Of a stretch of DNA of 57,210 bases, positions 46,858-56,398 are shown piece after piece. The notes below the pieces were generated by a model that was given only the letters and a program-made list of their open reading frames with translations, did no database searches and had not been told where the DNA came from. Made by a program: the position numbers and the translations under genes. Source of the DNA: Kiloniellaceae bacterium. GTDB taxonomy: Bacteria > Pseudomonadota > Alphaproteobacteria > Kiloniellales > Kiloniellaceae. The DNA lies in the NCBI GenBank assembly GCA_009377535.1, contig WHTV01000018.1:439-57648 (forward strand), given 5' to 3'. Each line of letters starts with the position of its first letter. Position 1 is the first letter of the stretch.

Positions 46858-47223
46858 TCAGTTACCGCTGCGGTCGACTTTGATGATCTCCGTCATGGTG
46901 ACGCCGAGGTGTTCTTCCACCACGACCACCTCACCGCGGGCGACCAACCGATTGTTCACGTAGATGTCGATCGCCTCGCCGACCTTGCGGTCGAGTTCGA
47001 CAATGGCGCCGCGGCCCAGCTTCAGCAGCTGGCTGACCTGCATGTTCGCCTTGCCCAGCACCGCCGAGACCTGCACGGGAATGTCGTAGACCGCTTCCAA
47101 CTCCTTGGCGTTGGTGGGCGGCTTGCTGGCCTCGGGCAGGCCGCCTTCGATGTCGTGCTGCTCCTCCACCTCGGCAGTGCCGATGTCGAGTTCCGCCAGA
47201 TCCAAGCTATCGTCTTGGGCCAT
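46858..47223 (-). CDS. fliN: Flagellar switch protein FliN
   Basis: A 121-residue protein with an acidic leader and a C-terminal SpoA domain (YDIPVQVSAVLGKANMQVSQ, LLKLGRGAIVELDRKVGE, RLVARGEVVVVEEHLGVTMT). FliN forms the base of the C-ring with FliM and FliG. AGGAGG lies shortly before the ATG. fliM is not in the window. Confidence 0.94.
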   Translation of the reverse strand: MAQDDSLDLAELDIGTAEVEEQHDIEGGLPEASKPPTNAKELEAVYDIPVQVSAVLGKANMQVSQLLKLGRGAIVELDRKVGEAIDIYVNNRLVARGEVVVVEEHLGVTMTEIIKVDRSGN

Positions 47224-47250
47224 AAAGACCTCCTGGTTAAGCTGTCGCCG

Positions 47251-48045
47251 CTAGGCGATCTTTGCCCGCCGTAGCGGCTGGACCGCGGCCGGCTCTTCCG
47301 GCTGCGGAGAGGGGGAGGCGGCGCGCTGCGGCACTGCCTGTTCCTGCGTCGGCTTGCGACTTGCGCCCGCCTTGCCTGCGGCAGACTCATCCGCTGCGGC
47401 AGGGGTCAGGGCGCGGGCGATCACCGCGTCGATTTGCTTCCAAAGGCTGGCCTGATCGCGCTCGGCTCCGCCGTCGGCCCACTCGACCCGCACATCGCCG
47501 GCGGCCAGGCGCTCGTCGGCAAGGAAGACCAGCTTGCCCTCGAAGCCGCTCTTGGCCGCGCTCTGCTCGACGTGCGCCCGCAGGGCATCGAGGTCTGCGT
47601 CGGGGCAACGGATCACCACCCGCGGCTCGTCGCGCAGGCGCTCGAGGCACTGCTCGATCACCGCGTGGACCTCCGTCAGCCCGGCGCTGCGGGCGAGCTG
47701 CGGGAACAGCTTGCGCACCACGGTCAGCGCGGCCTCCAGGGTTTCACGCCGCCGCTCGTCGGCTTCCTCGGCGATGTCCCGGGCGAGCTGCGCCAGCAGC
47801 GACGGCAGGGTCTCGGCCGCCTGGGCGAGGCGCTGGCCGTGGGAACCCTCGGCTTCAGCGATGCCGGCGGCCTTGCCCGCCGCGAAGGCGGTCTGGCGCG
47901 CGGCCTCCAGATCCTTCTCGCTGAAGGTCGGGGCAGGCGGCTCTTCGACGGCAGTCTGGACCGCAGCCGCGGCCCTGGCCTTCGCCTTCGCCGCATTCTC
48001 AGCATCAAAGCTGGTCTCGAAGAGGAACTTCTCGAGGTGTCCCAT
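47251..48045 (-). CDS. fliH: Flagellar assembly protein FliH
   Basis: The 264-residue protein starts MGHLEKFLFETSFDAEN and is largely helical with an Ala/Glu-rich leader. A C-terminal domain (VIRCPDADLDALRAHV, then GDVRVEWADGGAERD) fits FliH/type III secretion HrpE family members. FliH binds and restrains FliI. It lies between fliG and fliN in the operon. Confidence 0.85.
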   Translation of the reverse strand: MGHLEKFLFETSFDAENAAKAKARAAAAVQTAVEEPPAPTFSEKDLEAARQTAFAAGKAAGIAEAEGSHGQRLAQAAETLPSLLAQLARDIAEEADERRRETLEAALTVVRKLFPQLARSAGLTEVHAVIEQCLERLRDEPRVVIRCPDADLDALRAHVEQSAAKSGFEGKLVFLADERLAAGDVRVEWADGGAERDQASLWKQIDAVIARALTPAAADESAAGKAGASRKPTQEQAVPQRAASPSPQPEEPAAVQPLRRAKIA

Positions 48046-48066
48046 GATCTTGCCGGGCCCGTCCGC

Positions 48067-49083
48067 CTAGTAGACGAGCTCGTCCTCTCCCTTGTTCTCG
48101 CTGATGATGATCTGGCCCTTCTCGGCGAGTTCCTTGGCGGTGGCGACCATGTACATCTGCGCCTCGTCGACGTCTTTGAGACGCACGGGCCCCTTGGCCT
48201 GCATGTCTTCCTTCATGATCTTTGCGGCGCGCTCGGACATGTTGGAGAAGAAGAAGTCGCGCAGCGCTTCCGAGGCGCCCTTCAAGGCGGTGGCCAGCTT
48301 GTCCCTGTCGGCCGCGCTCAGCAGGGTCTGCACGCCGCCCGGATCGAGGTTGCCGAGATCCTCGAAGGTGAACATCAGCGCCTTGATGCGCTCTGCGGAG
48401 TCGCGGTTGCGCTCCTCCAGGGCGGTGAGGAAGCGGGTCTCGAGCGTGCGGTCGAGGTAGTTGAAGATGTCGGCCATGAGTTCGTGGGAATCCCGGCGGT
48501 TTGTTTTCGCGAGGTTCGACATGAACTCGTTGCGCAGGGTGCGCTCGACATCGTCCAGCACTTCCTTTTGCACCGCTTCCATGCGCAGCATGCGCATTAC
48601 CACTTCCATGGCGAAGGGCTCCGGCAGCACGCCGAGGACCTTGGCGGCATGCTCCGGCTTGATCTTGGAGAGCACCACCGCAACGGTCTGCGGGTACTCG
48701 TTCTTCAGATAGTTGGCCAGCACCATCTCGTTGACGTTGGCCAGCTTGTCCCACATGGTGCGTCCGGCAGGACCACGGATTTCCTCCATGATCCCATTGA
48801 CTTTGTCCTTGTCCATCACCTTGAGCAGCAGGCGCTCGGTGCTGCTGTAGTTGCCGGTCACCGATCCGGTGGTCGAGATGCGGTCGGCGAATTCGACCAG
48901 CATTTGCTCGAGCAGGTCGGAGGTGACAGTGCCCAGATTGGCCATGGCCTGGGACAGCTCGCGGATTTCGTCGTCGTCCATCATGCTGAACAGGCGCGCG
49001 GCGTTGTCCTCGCCGACCGCAAGCATGAGCAGCGCAGCCTTTTCCGGGCCGCTCATGGTCTGGATGTCGTCACGTATAGCCAT
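48067..49083 (-). CDS. fliG: Flagellar motor switch protein FliG
   Basis: The 338-residue protein has three FliG helical domains: [20 protein letters not shown] at the start, HPQTVAV-like motif ([20 protein letters not shown]) in the middle, and the torque-generating C-terminal domain ([20 protein letters not shown]). The C-terminal charged residues face MotA. It is encoded 15 bases after fliF. Confidence 0.95.
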   Translation of the reverse strand: MAIRDDIQTMSGPEKAALLMLAVGEDNAARLFSMMDDDEIRELSQAMANLGTVTSDLLEQMLVEFADRISTTGSVTGNYSSTERLLLKVMDKDKVNGIMEEIRGPAGRTMWDKLANVNEMVLANYLKNEYPQTVAVVLSKIKPEHAAKVLGVLPEPFAMEVVMRMLRMEAVQKEVLDDVERTLRNEFMSNLAKTNRRDSHELMADIFNYLDRTLETRFLTALEERNRDSAERIKALMFTFEDLGNLDPGGVQTLLSAADRDKLATALKGASEALRDFFFSNMSERAAKIMKEDMQAKGPVRLKDVDEAQMYMVATAKELAEKGQIIISENKGEDELVY

Positions 49084-49098
49084 GAGTCGGTTTCCGTA

Positions 49099-50805
49099 TC
49101 AGACTTCTGCGTGGAGCCAGCCGCGGATGATCGTCACGGCCTCGTCCGGGTGCTTTTCGATGATTTCGGCGATCTTCTTGACCGAGGAAGCCCGCACGCG
49201 GCCTTCGACCTGGTTCAGGTCGATCATCTGCTCGATCTCGTTGGCGAAGTTCTTTTCCGCTGCGCCGTCCTCGCCGACTCGGGTTGCCGTCACGGCACCG
49301 GACTCGCCGGGCAGGCGCGGGACACTCCTGCCGTCGGGGCCGGTGAGGGCCGCCATCCCGCCGCCGGCCGGCAGCATGCCGGGACCACCATCGCCGACAC
49401 CCTCTTCGTCGACCTCGAGCAGGCGGCCGAGCAGCGGGCGCACTACCATCAGGAGCACCAGGATCGCCACCACGCCGAGGACCATGAGCTCGGCGATCCG
49501 CATCAGATCGGTCTTCTCGAGGCCCAGCAGCACACCCTGAGGCTCGCTCTCGCCAGCCTCCAGGGCGACGAAGGGCATCTCGACCACCTCGATGGTGTCG
49601 CCGCGGGCCGCGTCGTAGCCGACCGCGGAACGCACCAGCGCCGTGATCTTCTCGAGCTCCTCGGCTCCGCGCGGCTCGTAGGTCGGGTTGCCTTCGCCGT
49701 CCAGGGAGGACGTGCCGTTGACCATCACGGCGACCGACAGGCGACGTACCATGCCTGCCTCGCGGATGTGCGTCTTGACGGTCTTGGTGATCTCGTAGTT
49801 GACGGTTTCCTCGGTGCGGGAGGTCTGGCTCTGGCTGCCGGCGCCGGCGTCGAGTTCGGGCAGGGAGTCAGGCAGGTTGTTGCCGACGGTCACGCCGTCC
49901 GGCGCACCGTCCTGGTTGCTGGCCTGTTCCTCGACCGTCTGGGTCGAGCGCACGACCTGGCCGTCCGGATCGAAGATCTCGGCATTCTCGGTGATGCGAT
50001 CGAAGTCCATCTCGGCCGAGACCTGGGCGCGCACGTTGCCCGCTCCCAGTGAACGGGACAGCATCTCCTCGACGGTGCGGACCAAGCGCGATTCATAGCT
50101 GATGCGCATTTCTTCTGCACGCGACGCGGTTTGCGAGAGATCGCCGTCTTCGGTCCCGCGCGCCAGCAGGGCGCCCTTGTCATCGACGATGGAGACCATG
50201 GTCGGCTTGAGGCCCGGCACGGCCGCCGCGACGAGGTGCTGGATCGAAGAGACCTGCTGGGCATCGAGGCCGTTGCGCGCCAGCATGAGGATGATGGACG
50301 CACTCGGCTCCTGACGTTCGCGGCTGAACAGCTCGCGGCGCGGCAGCACCAGATGGACGCGTGCCTGCTTGACCGAGTCGATCGAGCGGATCGTGCGCGC
50401 CAGCTCGCCTTCGAGCGCGCGCACATGGTTGATGTTCTGCACGAAGTTGGTGGTGCCGAGGCCCTCGGAGCGGTCGAAGATCTCATAGCCGATCGAACCG
50501 CCGCTCGGCAGGCCTTCTTCGGCCATTATCATGCGGGTGCGGCCGACCTGATCCTGCGGCACGAGGATGTTGCCGCCCTCTTCGCCCAGGCGGTAGGGCA
50601 CGTTCATCTGCTCCAGACGGCCGATGATCTGGCCGCTGTCTTGCACGCCCAGTTCGCCATAGAGTAGTGCCATGTCCGGCGAGGCCAGGCGACTCGTCAC
50701 GTAGATGAAGAACGCGACGATGCCGGCCGCCACGGCAGCCATGGTGCCGAGCCGTGCCGGCCCCAGACCTTTAAGCGTCTCTAGGAGAGAGTTCAAATCG
50801 ACCAT
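49099..50805 (-). CDS. fliF: Flagellar MS-ring protein FliF
   Basis: The 568-residue protein has two membrane segments, one near residues 16-40 and one near 435-455. Between them are the ring-building motifs (ALLYGELGVQDSGQIIGRLE, QVGRTRMIMAEEGLPSGGSI, RVHLVLPRRELFSRERQEPS). The C-terminal tail binds FliG. It is the first gene of the operon, 114 bases after a CtrA-like box. Confidence 0.95.
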   Translation of the reverse strand: MVDLNSLLETLKGLGPARLGTMAAVAAGIVAFFIYVTSRLASPDMALLYGELGVQDSGQIIGRLEQMNVPYRLGEEGGNILVPQDQVGRTRMIMAEEGLPSGGSIGYEIFDRSEGLGTTNFVQNINHVRALEGELARTIRSIDSVKQARVHLVLPRRELFSRERQEPSASIILMLARNGLDAQQVSSIQHLVAAAVPGLKPTMVSIVDDKGALLARGTEDGDLSQTASRAEEMRISYESRLVRTVEEMLSRSLGAGNVRAQVSAEMDFDRITENAEIFDPDGQVVRSTQTVEEQASNQDGAPDGVTVGNNLPDSLPELDAGAGSQSQTSRTEETVNYEITKTVKTHIREAGMVRRLSVAVMVNGTSSLDGEGNPTYEPRGAEELEKITALVRSAVGYDAARGDTIEVVEMPFVALEAGESEPQGVLLGLEKTDLMRIAELMVLGVVAILVLLMVVRPLLGRLLEVDEEGVGDGGPGMLPAGGGMAALTGPDGRSVPRLPGESGAVTATRVGEDGAAEKNFANEIEQMIDLNQVEGRVRASSVKKIAEIIEKHPDEAVTIIRGWLHAEV

Positions 50806-50918
50806 CCTGATGCGTCATCGACCTAGACAGCGAAGACCCAAGCCCCCTTGGCCTCCACAAGTCAGCGTCTCGGTGCATCGCTTTGGCTGACTTGCATTTT
50901 TAGGCTAATTGCTTCCGG

Positions 50919-50933
50919 TAAAGGGCGCGTTAA
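50919..50933. promoter_or_regulatory. CtrA box upstream of the fliF operon
   Basis: On the minus strand this reads TTAA-N7-TTTA, one base from the CtrA consensus, 114 bases before the fliF ATG. It lies in a gap of about 300 bases between sciP and fliF with no gene. Confidence 0.5.
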
Positions 50934-51019
50934 CGACGGGCAATATTTGCCTAGCCGCTAGGAAGATTTTTCCCCATCGCCGGCTGCGGACGCCGGGGTG
51001 GGGCGGCTCCGAGCACGGC

Positions 51020-51047
51020 AAAACCCCGCCGGGCGGGGCCGGCGGGG
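51020..51047 (-). terminator. Rho-independent terminator after sciP
   Basis: Read leftward, CCCCGCCG at one arm pairs with CGGCGGGG at the other, followed by TTTT. It lies about 65 bases past the sciP stop and before the fliF promoter region. Confidence 0.8.
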
Positions 51048-51111
51048 GGTTGCTGGTGAAATCGTCGATTGTGTGGGCGCAACCGGGCGGCGTAGTCGGC
51101 CGCCGCGGACG

Positions 51112-51459
51112 TCAGGAGTTGGAGCGGCTGTCGCTCATCTTCTCCATGGCGACGTTGGCGAGGTGACGGCGATACTGTTGCAGGCGGGTGGTGCGCAGGC
51201 CGCGCATGCCATGCTTGTCGATCAGGCCCTGCCAGGACAGGAACTCCTCGACCGAAAGATTGTAGCGCTGGCATGCCTCCTCGAGGGTGAGGAGCCCGGC
51301 GCGGACGGCGGTCACCACCTCGGCTTTGCGACGAATTACCCATCGCTTGGTTCCCGGCGGCGGCAAGTCGTCCAGGCTGAGCGGCTTGCCTGCCGGCCCA
51401 ATCACGTTGGTTGGCCTACCTGAGCTGTCGGAGTACATCGAGCGGATTCCGTCTCTCAT
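51112..51459 (-). CDS. sciP: CtrA inhibitory protein SciP (DUF1153)
   Basis: The 115-residue protein carries the DUF1153 helix-turn-helix core (RRKAEVVTAVRAGLLTLEEA, then YNLSVEEFLSWQGLIDKHG). In Caulobacter SciP binds CtrA and blocks its activation of target genes in swarmer cells. The N terminus here is longer than in Caulobacter; an internal ATG at 51438 may be the start. A CtrA-like box lies 63 bases upstream. Its neighbours are flgE and the fliF operon. Confidence 0.92.
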   Translation of the reverse strand: MRDGIRSMYSDSSGRPTNVIGPAGKPLSLDDLPPPGTKRWVIRRKAEVVTAVRAGLLTLEEACQRYNLSVEEFLSWQGLIDKHGMRGLRTTRLQQYRRHLANVAMEKMSDSRSNS

Positions 51460-51521
51460 TTCAAAACCTGCAGTCCCAGTAGGATAGGCATTCGCTGTTT
51501 AAAATTCGCTAAATCAGGTAG

Positions 51522-51536
51522 TTAAGGTAAGCTTTA
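51522..51536. promoter_or_regulatory. CtrA box upstream of sciP
   Basis: TTAA-N7-TTTA, one base from the CtrA consensus, 63 bases before the sciP ATG. Confidence 0.5.
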
Positions 51537-51587
51537 GATAACTTGAAGTTATCCTTAAGGCTGCAGCCTCACGCCCGCGCTAAAGGG

Positions 51588-51614
51588 TGAGGCCCGGCGC
51601 GGGGCCGAGCCTCA
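51588..51614 (-). terminator. Hairpin after flgE
   Basis: Read leftward, TGAGGCTCGGC pairs with GCCGGGCCTCA, allowing a bulge, and is followed by CCCTTTAG. It starts 12 bases after the flgE stop. The T-run is short. Confidence 0.6.
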
Positions 51615-51625
51615 TTTCCCTAGGA

Positions 51626-52894
51626 TCAGCGCTTCACGCGGATCAGTTCGTCCAGCATCTCATCGGCCGTTGTGATGACCTTGGTGTTCGCCGAGTAGGC
51701 GCGCTGGGTGATGATCATCTTGGTGAATTCCTCGGCCAGGTCGACGGTCGAGGATTCCAGCGCCGCCGGCGCGATGTCGCCGGCACCACCGTTACCGGCC
51801 AGGTTCAGCTGAAAGTTGCCGGAGCGGTTGGTCTCCAGATAGACGTTGCCGGTCTTGGCTTCCAGGCCGTTGGGATTTCGGAACATGCCCAGCGGCAGCT
51901 GGTAGATGTCCTGCCTCTGTCCGTTGTCGAACAGGGCGGTGACGACGCCCCCGTCACTGATGGTGATGCCCGTGTAGTTGCCGAAGCGCACGCCATCCTG
52001 GTCGATGTTGGAGATGGTGAAGTCGCCGGCGAACTGGGTCAGCCCGCCGGTGCTGCCGATGGTGCCCAGGTCGAGCGCGATGGTGGCGTTGCCGGCGCCG
52101 GTGGTGAAGCCGGAGAGGGCAATGCTGGGCGTCGCCGGCGAGAGGGTCAGCGGCGTGCCGTTGGTATCGAACACGATGCTGCCGCTGCCGACCGCGGTGC
52201 CGGAGGCGGTGGCGCCGCCGTCGAGCGTCGGGTCTGAGGCCGCCCAGGTCCAGGTGTTTTCGGCGGTCTTGGTGAAGGTGACGTCCAGGTCGTGGGCGTT
52301 GCCCAGGGAGTCGAAGACCTGCGCCGTGACCGAGAAGTCGTTGCCCGGCGCGGTCGTGGGTGCCGTCGAGGGCAGGTTGACGCCCAGCGAAATCGCTGTG
52401 GTCGCCGCCGCGCTACCCGAGAGGTTGGCGATGTTCACCGTCTCCATGGCCGTGAAGGTGCTGGAACTGGGCGGCGGCGTGCCGTTGCTTAGGTTGTAGC
52501 CCTGCAGGAAATAGCCGGCGGCATTCACCAGATTGCCGTTCTGATCCGGATTGAACGAGCCTGCCCGGGTGAAATAGAAGTCGTCGCCAAAGCCGGGGTT
52601 CGCCGATTCGTTGACCACGAAGAAGCCCTGGCCTGCGACCGCAAGGTCGGTGCCGGATGACGTGCCCTGCAGCAATCCCTGACGGTTGATATAGGAATAG
52701 GGGTTGGAGCTCACGCCTCCAGGCGTGTGCGTCGTCTGGGTCGCGGCCTGGGTGACCAGGGTCGAGAAGCGTGCGCTGACGCCCTTGTAGCCGACCGTAT
52801 TCACGTTCGCGATGTTGTCCGAGATCATACCCAGAGCGTTGCTCTGAGCCGCCAATCCGGACACCCCGGCAAACAAAGCGCCGTAGATACTCAT
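51626..52894 (-). CDS. flgE: Flagellar hook protein FlgE
   Basis: The 422-residue protein has the N-terminal rod/hook motif (MSIYGALFAGVSGLAAQSNA, ISDNIANVNTVGYKG) and the C-terminal closing motif (ITQRAYSANTKVITTADEML). The middle carries the hook domains. The ATG has AAGGAG before it. A weak GG-N10-GC match at 52940-52953 lies upstream on the minus strand. FlgE forms the hook that joins the rod to the filament. Confidence 0.95.
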   Translation of the reverse strand: MSIYGALFAGVSGLAAQSNALGMISDNIANVNTVGYKGVSARFSTLVTQAATQTTHTPGGVSSNPYSYINRQGLLQGTSSGTDLAVAGQGFFVVNESANPGFGDDFYFTRAGSFNPDQNGNLVNAAGYFLQGYNLSNGTPPPSSSTFTAMETVNIANLSGSAAATTAISLGVNLPSTAPTTAPGNDFSVTAQVFDSLGNAHDLDVTFTKTAENTWTWAASDPTLDGGATASGTAVGSGSIVFDTNGTPLTLSPATPSIALSGFTTGAGNATIALDLGTIGSTGGLTQFAGDFTISNIDQDGVRFGNYTGITISDGGVVTALFDNGQRQDIYQLPLGMFRNPNGLEAKTGNVYLETNRSGNFQLNLAGNGGAGDIAPAALESSTVDLAEEFTKMIITQRAYSANTKVITTADEMLDELIRVKR

Positions 52895-53021
52895 GACTTC
52901 GTCTCCTTGGTTAGGGCCGGACCGCTGTCGTGGCGGACGGCTGAATCTGGCCCGAAATCAACTCTTTGATATGCACGAAACTCTATCTCTTGGCAGTCAC
53001 CCCGGTTTCGATCCCTCGGCA

Positions 53022-53696
53022 CTACTGAGAGATCGAAAGGACATCGCTCAAGGCGATCTCCAGTTCCCCGATTTCCAGGGTCACCTCGCCATCGCTCAAC
53101 TTGACGCCGGTCACCTTTCCGACCGTGCCCTGCACCAGCGGCACGGGCTTCAGGTCGGTGTCGACGGCGGTCACGAGGAAGCCGTAGAGGCCGTCGTCCA
53201 GTGCCAGGCCATCGTCGTCGAGGCCGTCCCAGGCGATCTCGTGGTGGCCGAACGCCGTGTCCCCTTCGATCGTGCGAACGGTGTTGCCCTCCTCATCGAT
53301 GATCAGGACGTTGACCTTCGAGGCGTTGGCGCCGAGGTCATAGGTGATGGTCGACTCGCCGTCCTGCAGCATCAGGATGATGCTGTCGGCACCGACCTGC
53401 CTGTCGATGTAGCCGACGGCGTTGTTCAGCTGCAACTCGGTCTGCAGCGAGATCAGGTCGTCGAGCTTCTTGTTGGTTTTCATCGCCTGCTCGACGTTGG
53501 TGAACTCGACCAGCTGCGAGGTGAACTCGTTGGTGTCCATCGGATCCAGCGGGTCCTGATACTTCAGCTGAGTGGTCAGCAGATTCAGGAAGGTGTCGAA
53601 GGTATCGGCCAGCGACGCGCTATCGGTGATCGAGCCGGTGTCGCTGCCCTTGAAGGGCACGCCGTTTACCGGATCGCGTAGGCTTTCTATCGCCAT
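53022..53696 (-). CDS. flgD: Flagellar hook assembly protein FlgD
   Basis: The N-terminal region has the family core FLNLLTTQLKYQDPLDPMDT, then FTSQLVEFTNVEQ. The C-terminal part has the FlgD Ig-like and tudor-like domains (VNVLIIDEEGNTVRTIEGDT, HEIAWDGLDDDGLALDDGLY). FlgD is the hook cap. AAAGGAGA lies before the ATG. It sits between fliK and flgE. Confidence 0.95.
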   Translation of the reverse strand: MAIESLRDPVNGVPFKGSDTGSITDSASLADTFDTFLNLLTTQLKYQDPLDPMDTNEFTSQLVEFTNVEQAMKTNKKLDDLISLQTELQLNNAVGYIDRQVGADSIILMLQDGESTITYDLGANASKVNVLIIDEEGNTVRTIEGDTAFGHHEIAWDGLDDDGLALDDGLYGFLVTAVDTDLKPVPLVQGTVGKVTGVKLSDGEVTLEIGELEIALSDVLSISQ

Positions 53697-53717
53697 GATG
53701 TCAGTCTCCTTTGCACC

Positions 53718-55382
53718 TTAGACCTGGATGTCCAGGGTGCCGCTATGGCTGGAGCGATGCTGCTGCGCCTGGGCCGTCATCGCCTCGGCGTCCGCGCCCT
53801 CCGGTGTGCCGTCACGGCCGCCGCGGCCGGCTCTGTCGTTGCCGCCGGCCTGCTGGTCCTGGCCATGGCTCTGACCGCGCAGGCTGAAGTTGAGGCTGCC
53901 TGAGTCCGTCTTCAGGCCGGCCTCCTGCAGGGCCCGCTCGAGGCCTCGGGCGTCGCGCTGCAGGAGATCCAGGGTCTCCGGGCGCTCGGCCGAAAGCACG
54001 GCGCGCAGGGTGCCATCGCTCGAATGCTCGAGCTTGACCTCGATGCGGCCGAGTTCGGCCGGGTGCAGCTTGATGGTGATCTTCTCCTGGCCGGCGACCT
54101 GGGCGCGTTGGACCTGGATGGCGATCTGCTCGGCGGGATTTGCCGCCGGGTTGGGCCGCGCCGTGGCGAGGGCCTCCGCAAAGCTGGTGTTGTGCACCAG
54201 GCCGGTGCCGGGGGCGGCAGCGGCGGCCGTCGGGGTGGCGGTCTGTCCGGTGGTCGCACTCGCCGTGTCGGCGGCGGAAGGGGCCGAAGGCTGACCGGCG
54301 CCCGTGGCCTTGTCGGCCATAGCCGCCAGGGCTTCCGGCGTCTTGCCGCCCTGGGCGGGCTGGGCCGTCGTCTTGTTGCCGGCCGCCGGCTGGCTGGCAT
54401 CCGCTGTGGCCGGCGGGTTTTCGGCGGGCGTCGCTGCCCGGCCGTCGGAGCTCTGTTGTGCCAGGGCGGCAGTTGCGGCTGCGCCGCCAAGCGAGGCCGC
54501 CGGGCGCGCCTCGACAGCGGCGGTCGCCGTCGTCGCTACCGTGACGCCCGGCTGCGGATTGTTCTGGGGATCGCGTGCGGCGTTGCCGGACGGCCGTTTG
54601 CCGGTCTCGGCCGGCGCCACGGTCGGCGATTGGCGGTGCGTCGCAGCCACCTGGTTGGGATCCTTTGCCGTGGCGGTCGGCGAGGCCTTGTCCGCTGCGC
54701 GCTGGGCCATGGCTGCGCCGCTGGCTGGTTGGGCGGTGGTTTCAGGCGTTGCCGCGGCGGCTTCGCCTGTAGGCTGTGCCGCGCCGCTCGCCGAGCCCGC
54801 GGGCGCGCCCGTCGGAGCGCCGGTCGGGGCCGACGGGTCGACAGCCTTCCTGGTGCCATCGGGCTGCGGCACGCTCTGCGTGGTACTGACGACAACCGTC
54901 GCCTCCGGCGTCGACGAAGCGCTCTCGGCAAGCGGTGCCGCGGCAGCCTCCGGTGTCGTCGGCTGTCCAGCGCAGGTCTCTCCGGCCGCAGCCGTGAGAA
55001 CTGCGGAGGCCGCCGTCACGTCAGTTTCGGCCGACACCGTTGTCGCCTGGCTGTCGTGGGTCTCTTCCGGCCGGTCGTTGCTTTGCGGCGGGCGCGTCTG
55101 CGCGACCGTCTCGCCGGCAGCACTTTCGTGCCGCTCGACCCGCTCGTCACGCGGTGGGCGATCGTGCTGCACTTCCTCGCGGCGCGGTTCGCCACGACGG
55201 ACGTCGTCGTTGGCCGGCCGCTCGGCCTCCCGCGCCTGGCGGGTCGGCGAGGGCTCGCGTGCGTTGCGTGCCTCGTCCTCGCGCAGGAGGGCGCCGAAGC
55301 GGTCGTCGCCCGGCCGCTCTTTCTCGTGAGCCGAGGACTTGCTGCCGAAGGGTGCAAAGAGATCCGGAGCGTTGACTTGCAT
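53718..55382 (-). CDS. fliK: Flagellar hook-length control protein FliK
   Basis: About 370 residues of Ala/Thr/Pro/Glu low-complexity sequence precede a C-terminal FliK domain (QVAGQEKITIKLHPAELGRI, then EVKLEHSSDGTLRAVLSAER and LQRDARGLERALQEAGLKTD). FliK measures hook length and switches export from hook to filament. It lies between fliS and flgD. Confidence 0.92.
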   Translation of the reverse strand: MQVNAPDLFAPFGSKSSAHEKERPGDDRFGALLREDEARNAREPSPTRQAREAERPANDDVRRGEPRREEVQHDRPPRDERVERHESAAGETVAQTRPPQSNDRPEETHDSQATTVSAETDVTAASAVLTAAAGETCAGQPTTPEAAAAPLAESASSTPEATVVVSTTQSVPQPDGTRKAVDPSAPTGAPTGAPAGSASGAAQPTGEAAAATPETTAQPASGAAMAQRAADKASPTATAKDPNQVAATHRQSPTVAPAETGKRPSGNAARDPQNNPQPGVTVATTATAAVEARPAASLGGAAATAALAQQSSDGRAATPAENPPATADASQPAAGNKTTAQPAQGGKTPEALAAMADKATGAGQPSAPSAADTASATTGQTATPTAAAAAPGTGLVHNTSFAEALATARPNPAANPAEQIAIQVQRAQVAGQEKITIKLHPAELGRIEVKLEHSSDGTLRAVLSAERPETLDLLQRDARGLERALQEAGLKTDSGSLNFSLRGQSHGQDQQAGGNDRAGRGGRDGTPEGADAEAMTAQAQQHRSSHSGTLDIQV

Positions 55383-55416
55383 TGGCTGGCTTCGTCTACC
55401 TGATGATTGATACGGC

Positions 55417-55872
55417 CTAGGCGGCGTGGATGTTGAGGCGGAAGCCGGCGGCCTTCAGACGGCTCAGGACGGTCGTCTCGACGGCGGTGCTGTCCTCGCC
55501 ATCGGCCACGCGCCTGTCGACTTCATCCCAAGCGTCGCGCAGCGGCGTCAGCAGATCGATGATTTTGGCTGTGCCGGCGACGTCGCTGTGGATGTTGACC
55601 CGGATCAGCTGGCCCAGGATGAAGCGATAGAGAGCGCCGAGCTGATCGGCGATCTCGCCGCCACTCTCCAGATCGAGGCTGAGGTGCAGGGTCGCGATGA
55701 TTTCAGTCACCACGTTGACTCGATTGCAACGCTCCTCGATCTCGTTTTGCTCCATCGCCTCGATAGCGGCTGTGAGCGAGATGATGGCTTCGTCGTAAAG
55801 CATCACCACGACCCGCGTCGGCCGAGCTCTGGTCACCTCGCTGCGGAAGGCAGCAGTAGCAGTAAGCGGCAT
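55417..55872 (-). CDS. fliS: Flagellin chaperone FliS
   Basis: The 151-residue helical protein matches FliS: VVMLYDEAIISLTAAIEAME near the start, then HLSLDLESGGEIADQLGALY and LIRVNIHSDVAGTAKIIDLL. FliS binds flagellin and keeps it from polymerising before export. The ATG at 55872 has GGAG 9 bases before it; one at 55893 is in frame. It is the first gene after a sigma-54 promoter. Confidence 0.9.
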   Translation of the reverse strand: MPLTATAAFRSEVTRARPTRVVVMLYDEAIISLTAAIEAMEQNEIEERCNRVNVVTEIIATLHLSLDLESGGEIADQLGALYRFILGQLIRVNIHSDVAGTAKIIDLLTPLRDAWDEVDRRVADGEDSTAVETTVLSRLKAAGFRLNIHAA

Positions 55873-55989
55873 GGTTCTATCTCCGTGTTGCATCCCGAGA
55901 TCGGCGCTCCTGGAGGGGACCTGCCGTTTCGGGGATCCGGACCGGCTGCCAAGCGAACGGCGGCCAGTCGTGGTCTCGAGACTAAGAAA

Positions 55990-56003
55990 GCAATTCGTGG
56001 GCC
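55990..56003 (-). promoter_or_regulatory. Sigma-54 promoter for fliS-fliK-flgD
   Basis: Read on the minus strand, TGGCCCACGAATTGCT matches the -24/-12 consensus TGGCAC-N5-TTGC with one mismatch; GG and GC are 10 bases apart. The -12 element lies about 118 bases before the fliS ATG. Confidence 0.75.
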
Positions 56004-56398
56004 AATTGGCCGGTCGACTGTAAGTGATTGTTTTCGTGTGGGAAAATCAGAGAGCTCAAAACAGGCGCCCCTCAGGCGACGGATCTTGCCTGGCAGTTCC
56101 TGCAGGGCCAGGACAAGCTTTGCCCGGTTGGCGCCCGTCGACGGCAGCGAACAGACGGGCAGCGGGTGGCGCGGTCGTCTCGCCGTTCCTCCGCCGCAGC
56201 GGATTCATTCCGCCGCAGCGGATTCATAAGGTGCGAAAACCGCCGGCCGTCACGCGCGACGGCGCCGGCGGGGCGGAAGTCTTTGCCGCCGCATCCTGCA
56301 AGATTTTCCTGAGGCGGCTGGCCGGACCTATCGCGCTGGACCGATGTATTCTAACTAAGTATTTGAAGTGTATATAAAAAGAGGACGAGACAGAACTT
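56004..56398. other. Intergenic region between fliS and flagellin
   Basis: No credible gene is present on either strand. It holds a 19-base tandem repeat at 56191-56227 and lies between the two sigma-54 promoters, which face away from each other. The presumed FlbD binding sites should lie here; I cannot identify them by eye. Confidence 0.5.
56191..56227. repeat. Direct repeat of 18 bases
   Basis: CCGCCGCAGCGGATTCAT occurs at 56191-56208 and again at 56210-56227, one base apart. Each copy contains a CCGC..GCGG dyad. It lies about 170 bases before the flagellin -24 box and about 190 bases from the fliS one. Confidence 0.7.

Noticed and set aside
47434..50052. 872-residue open frame across fliH, fliG and part of fliF on the plus strand
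   Set aside because: It spans several well-identified genes on the other strand, as codon-bias mirrors do in such genomes.
50938..50953. Short palindrome resembling a sigma-54 site near fliF
   Set aside because: The GG and GC are 8 bases apart, not 10.
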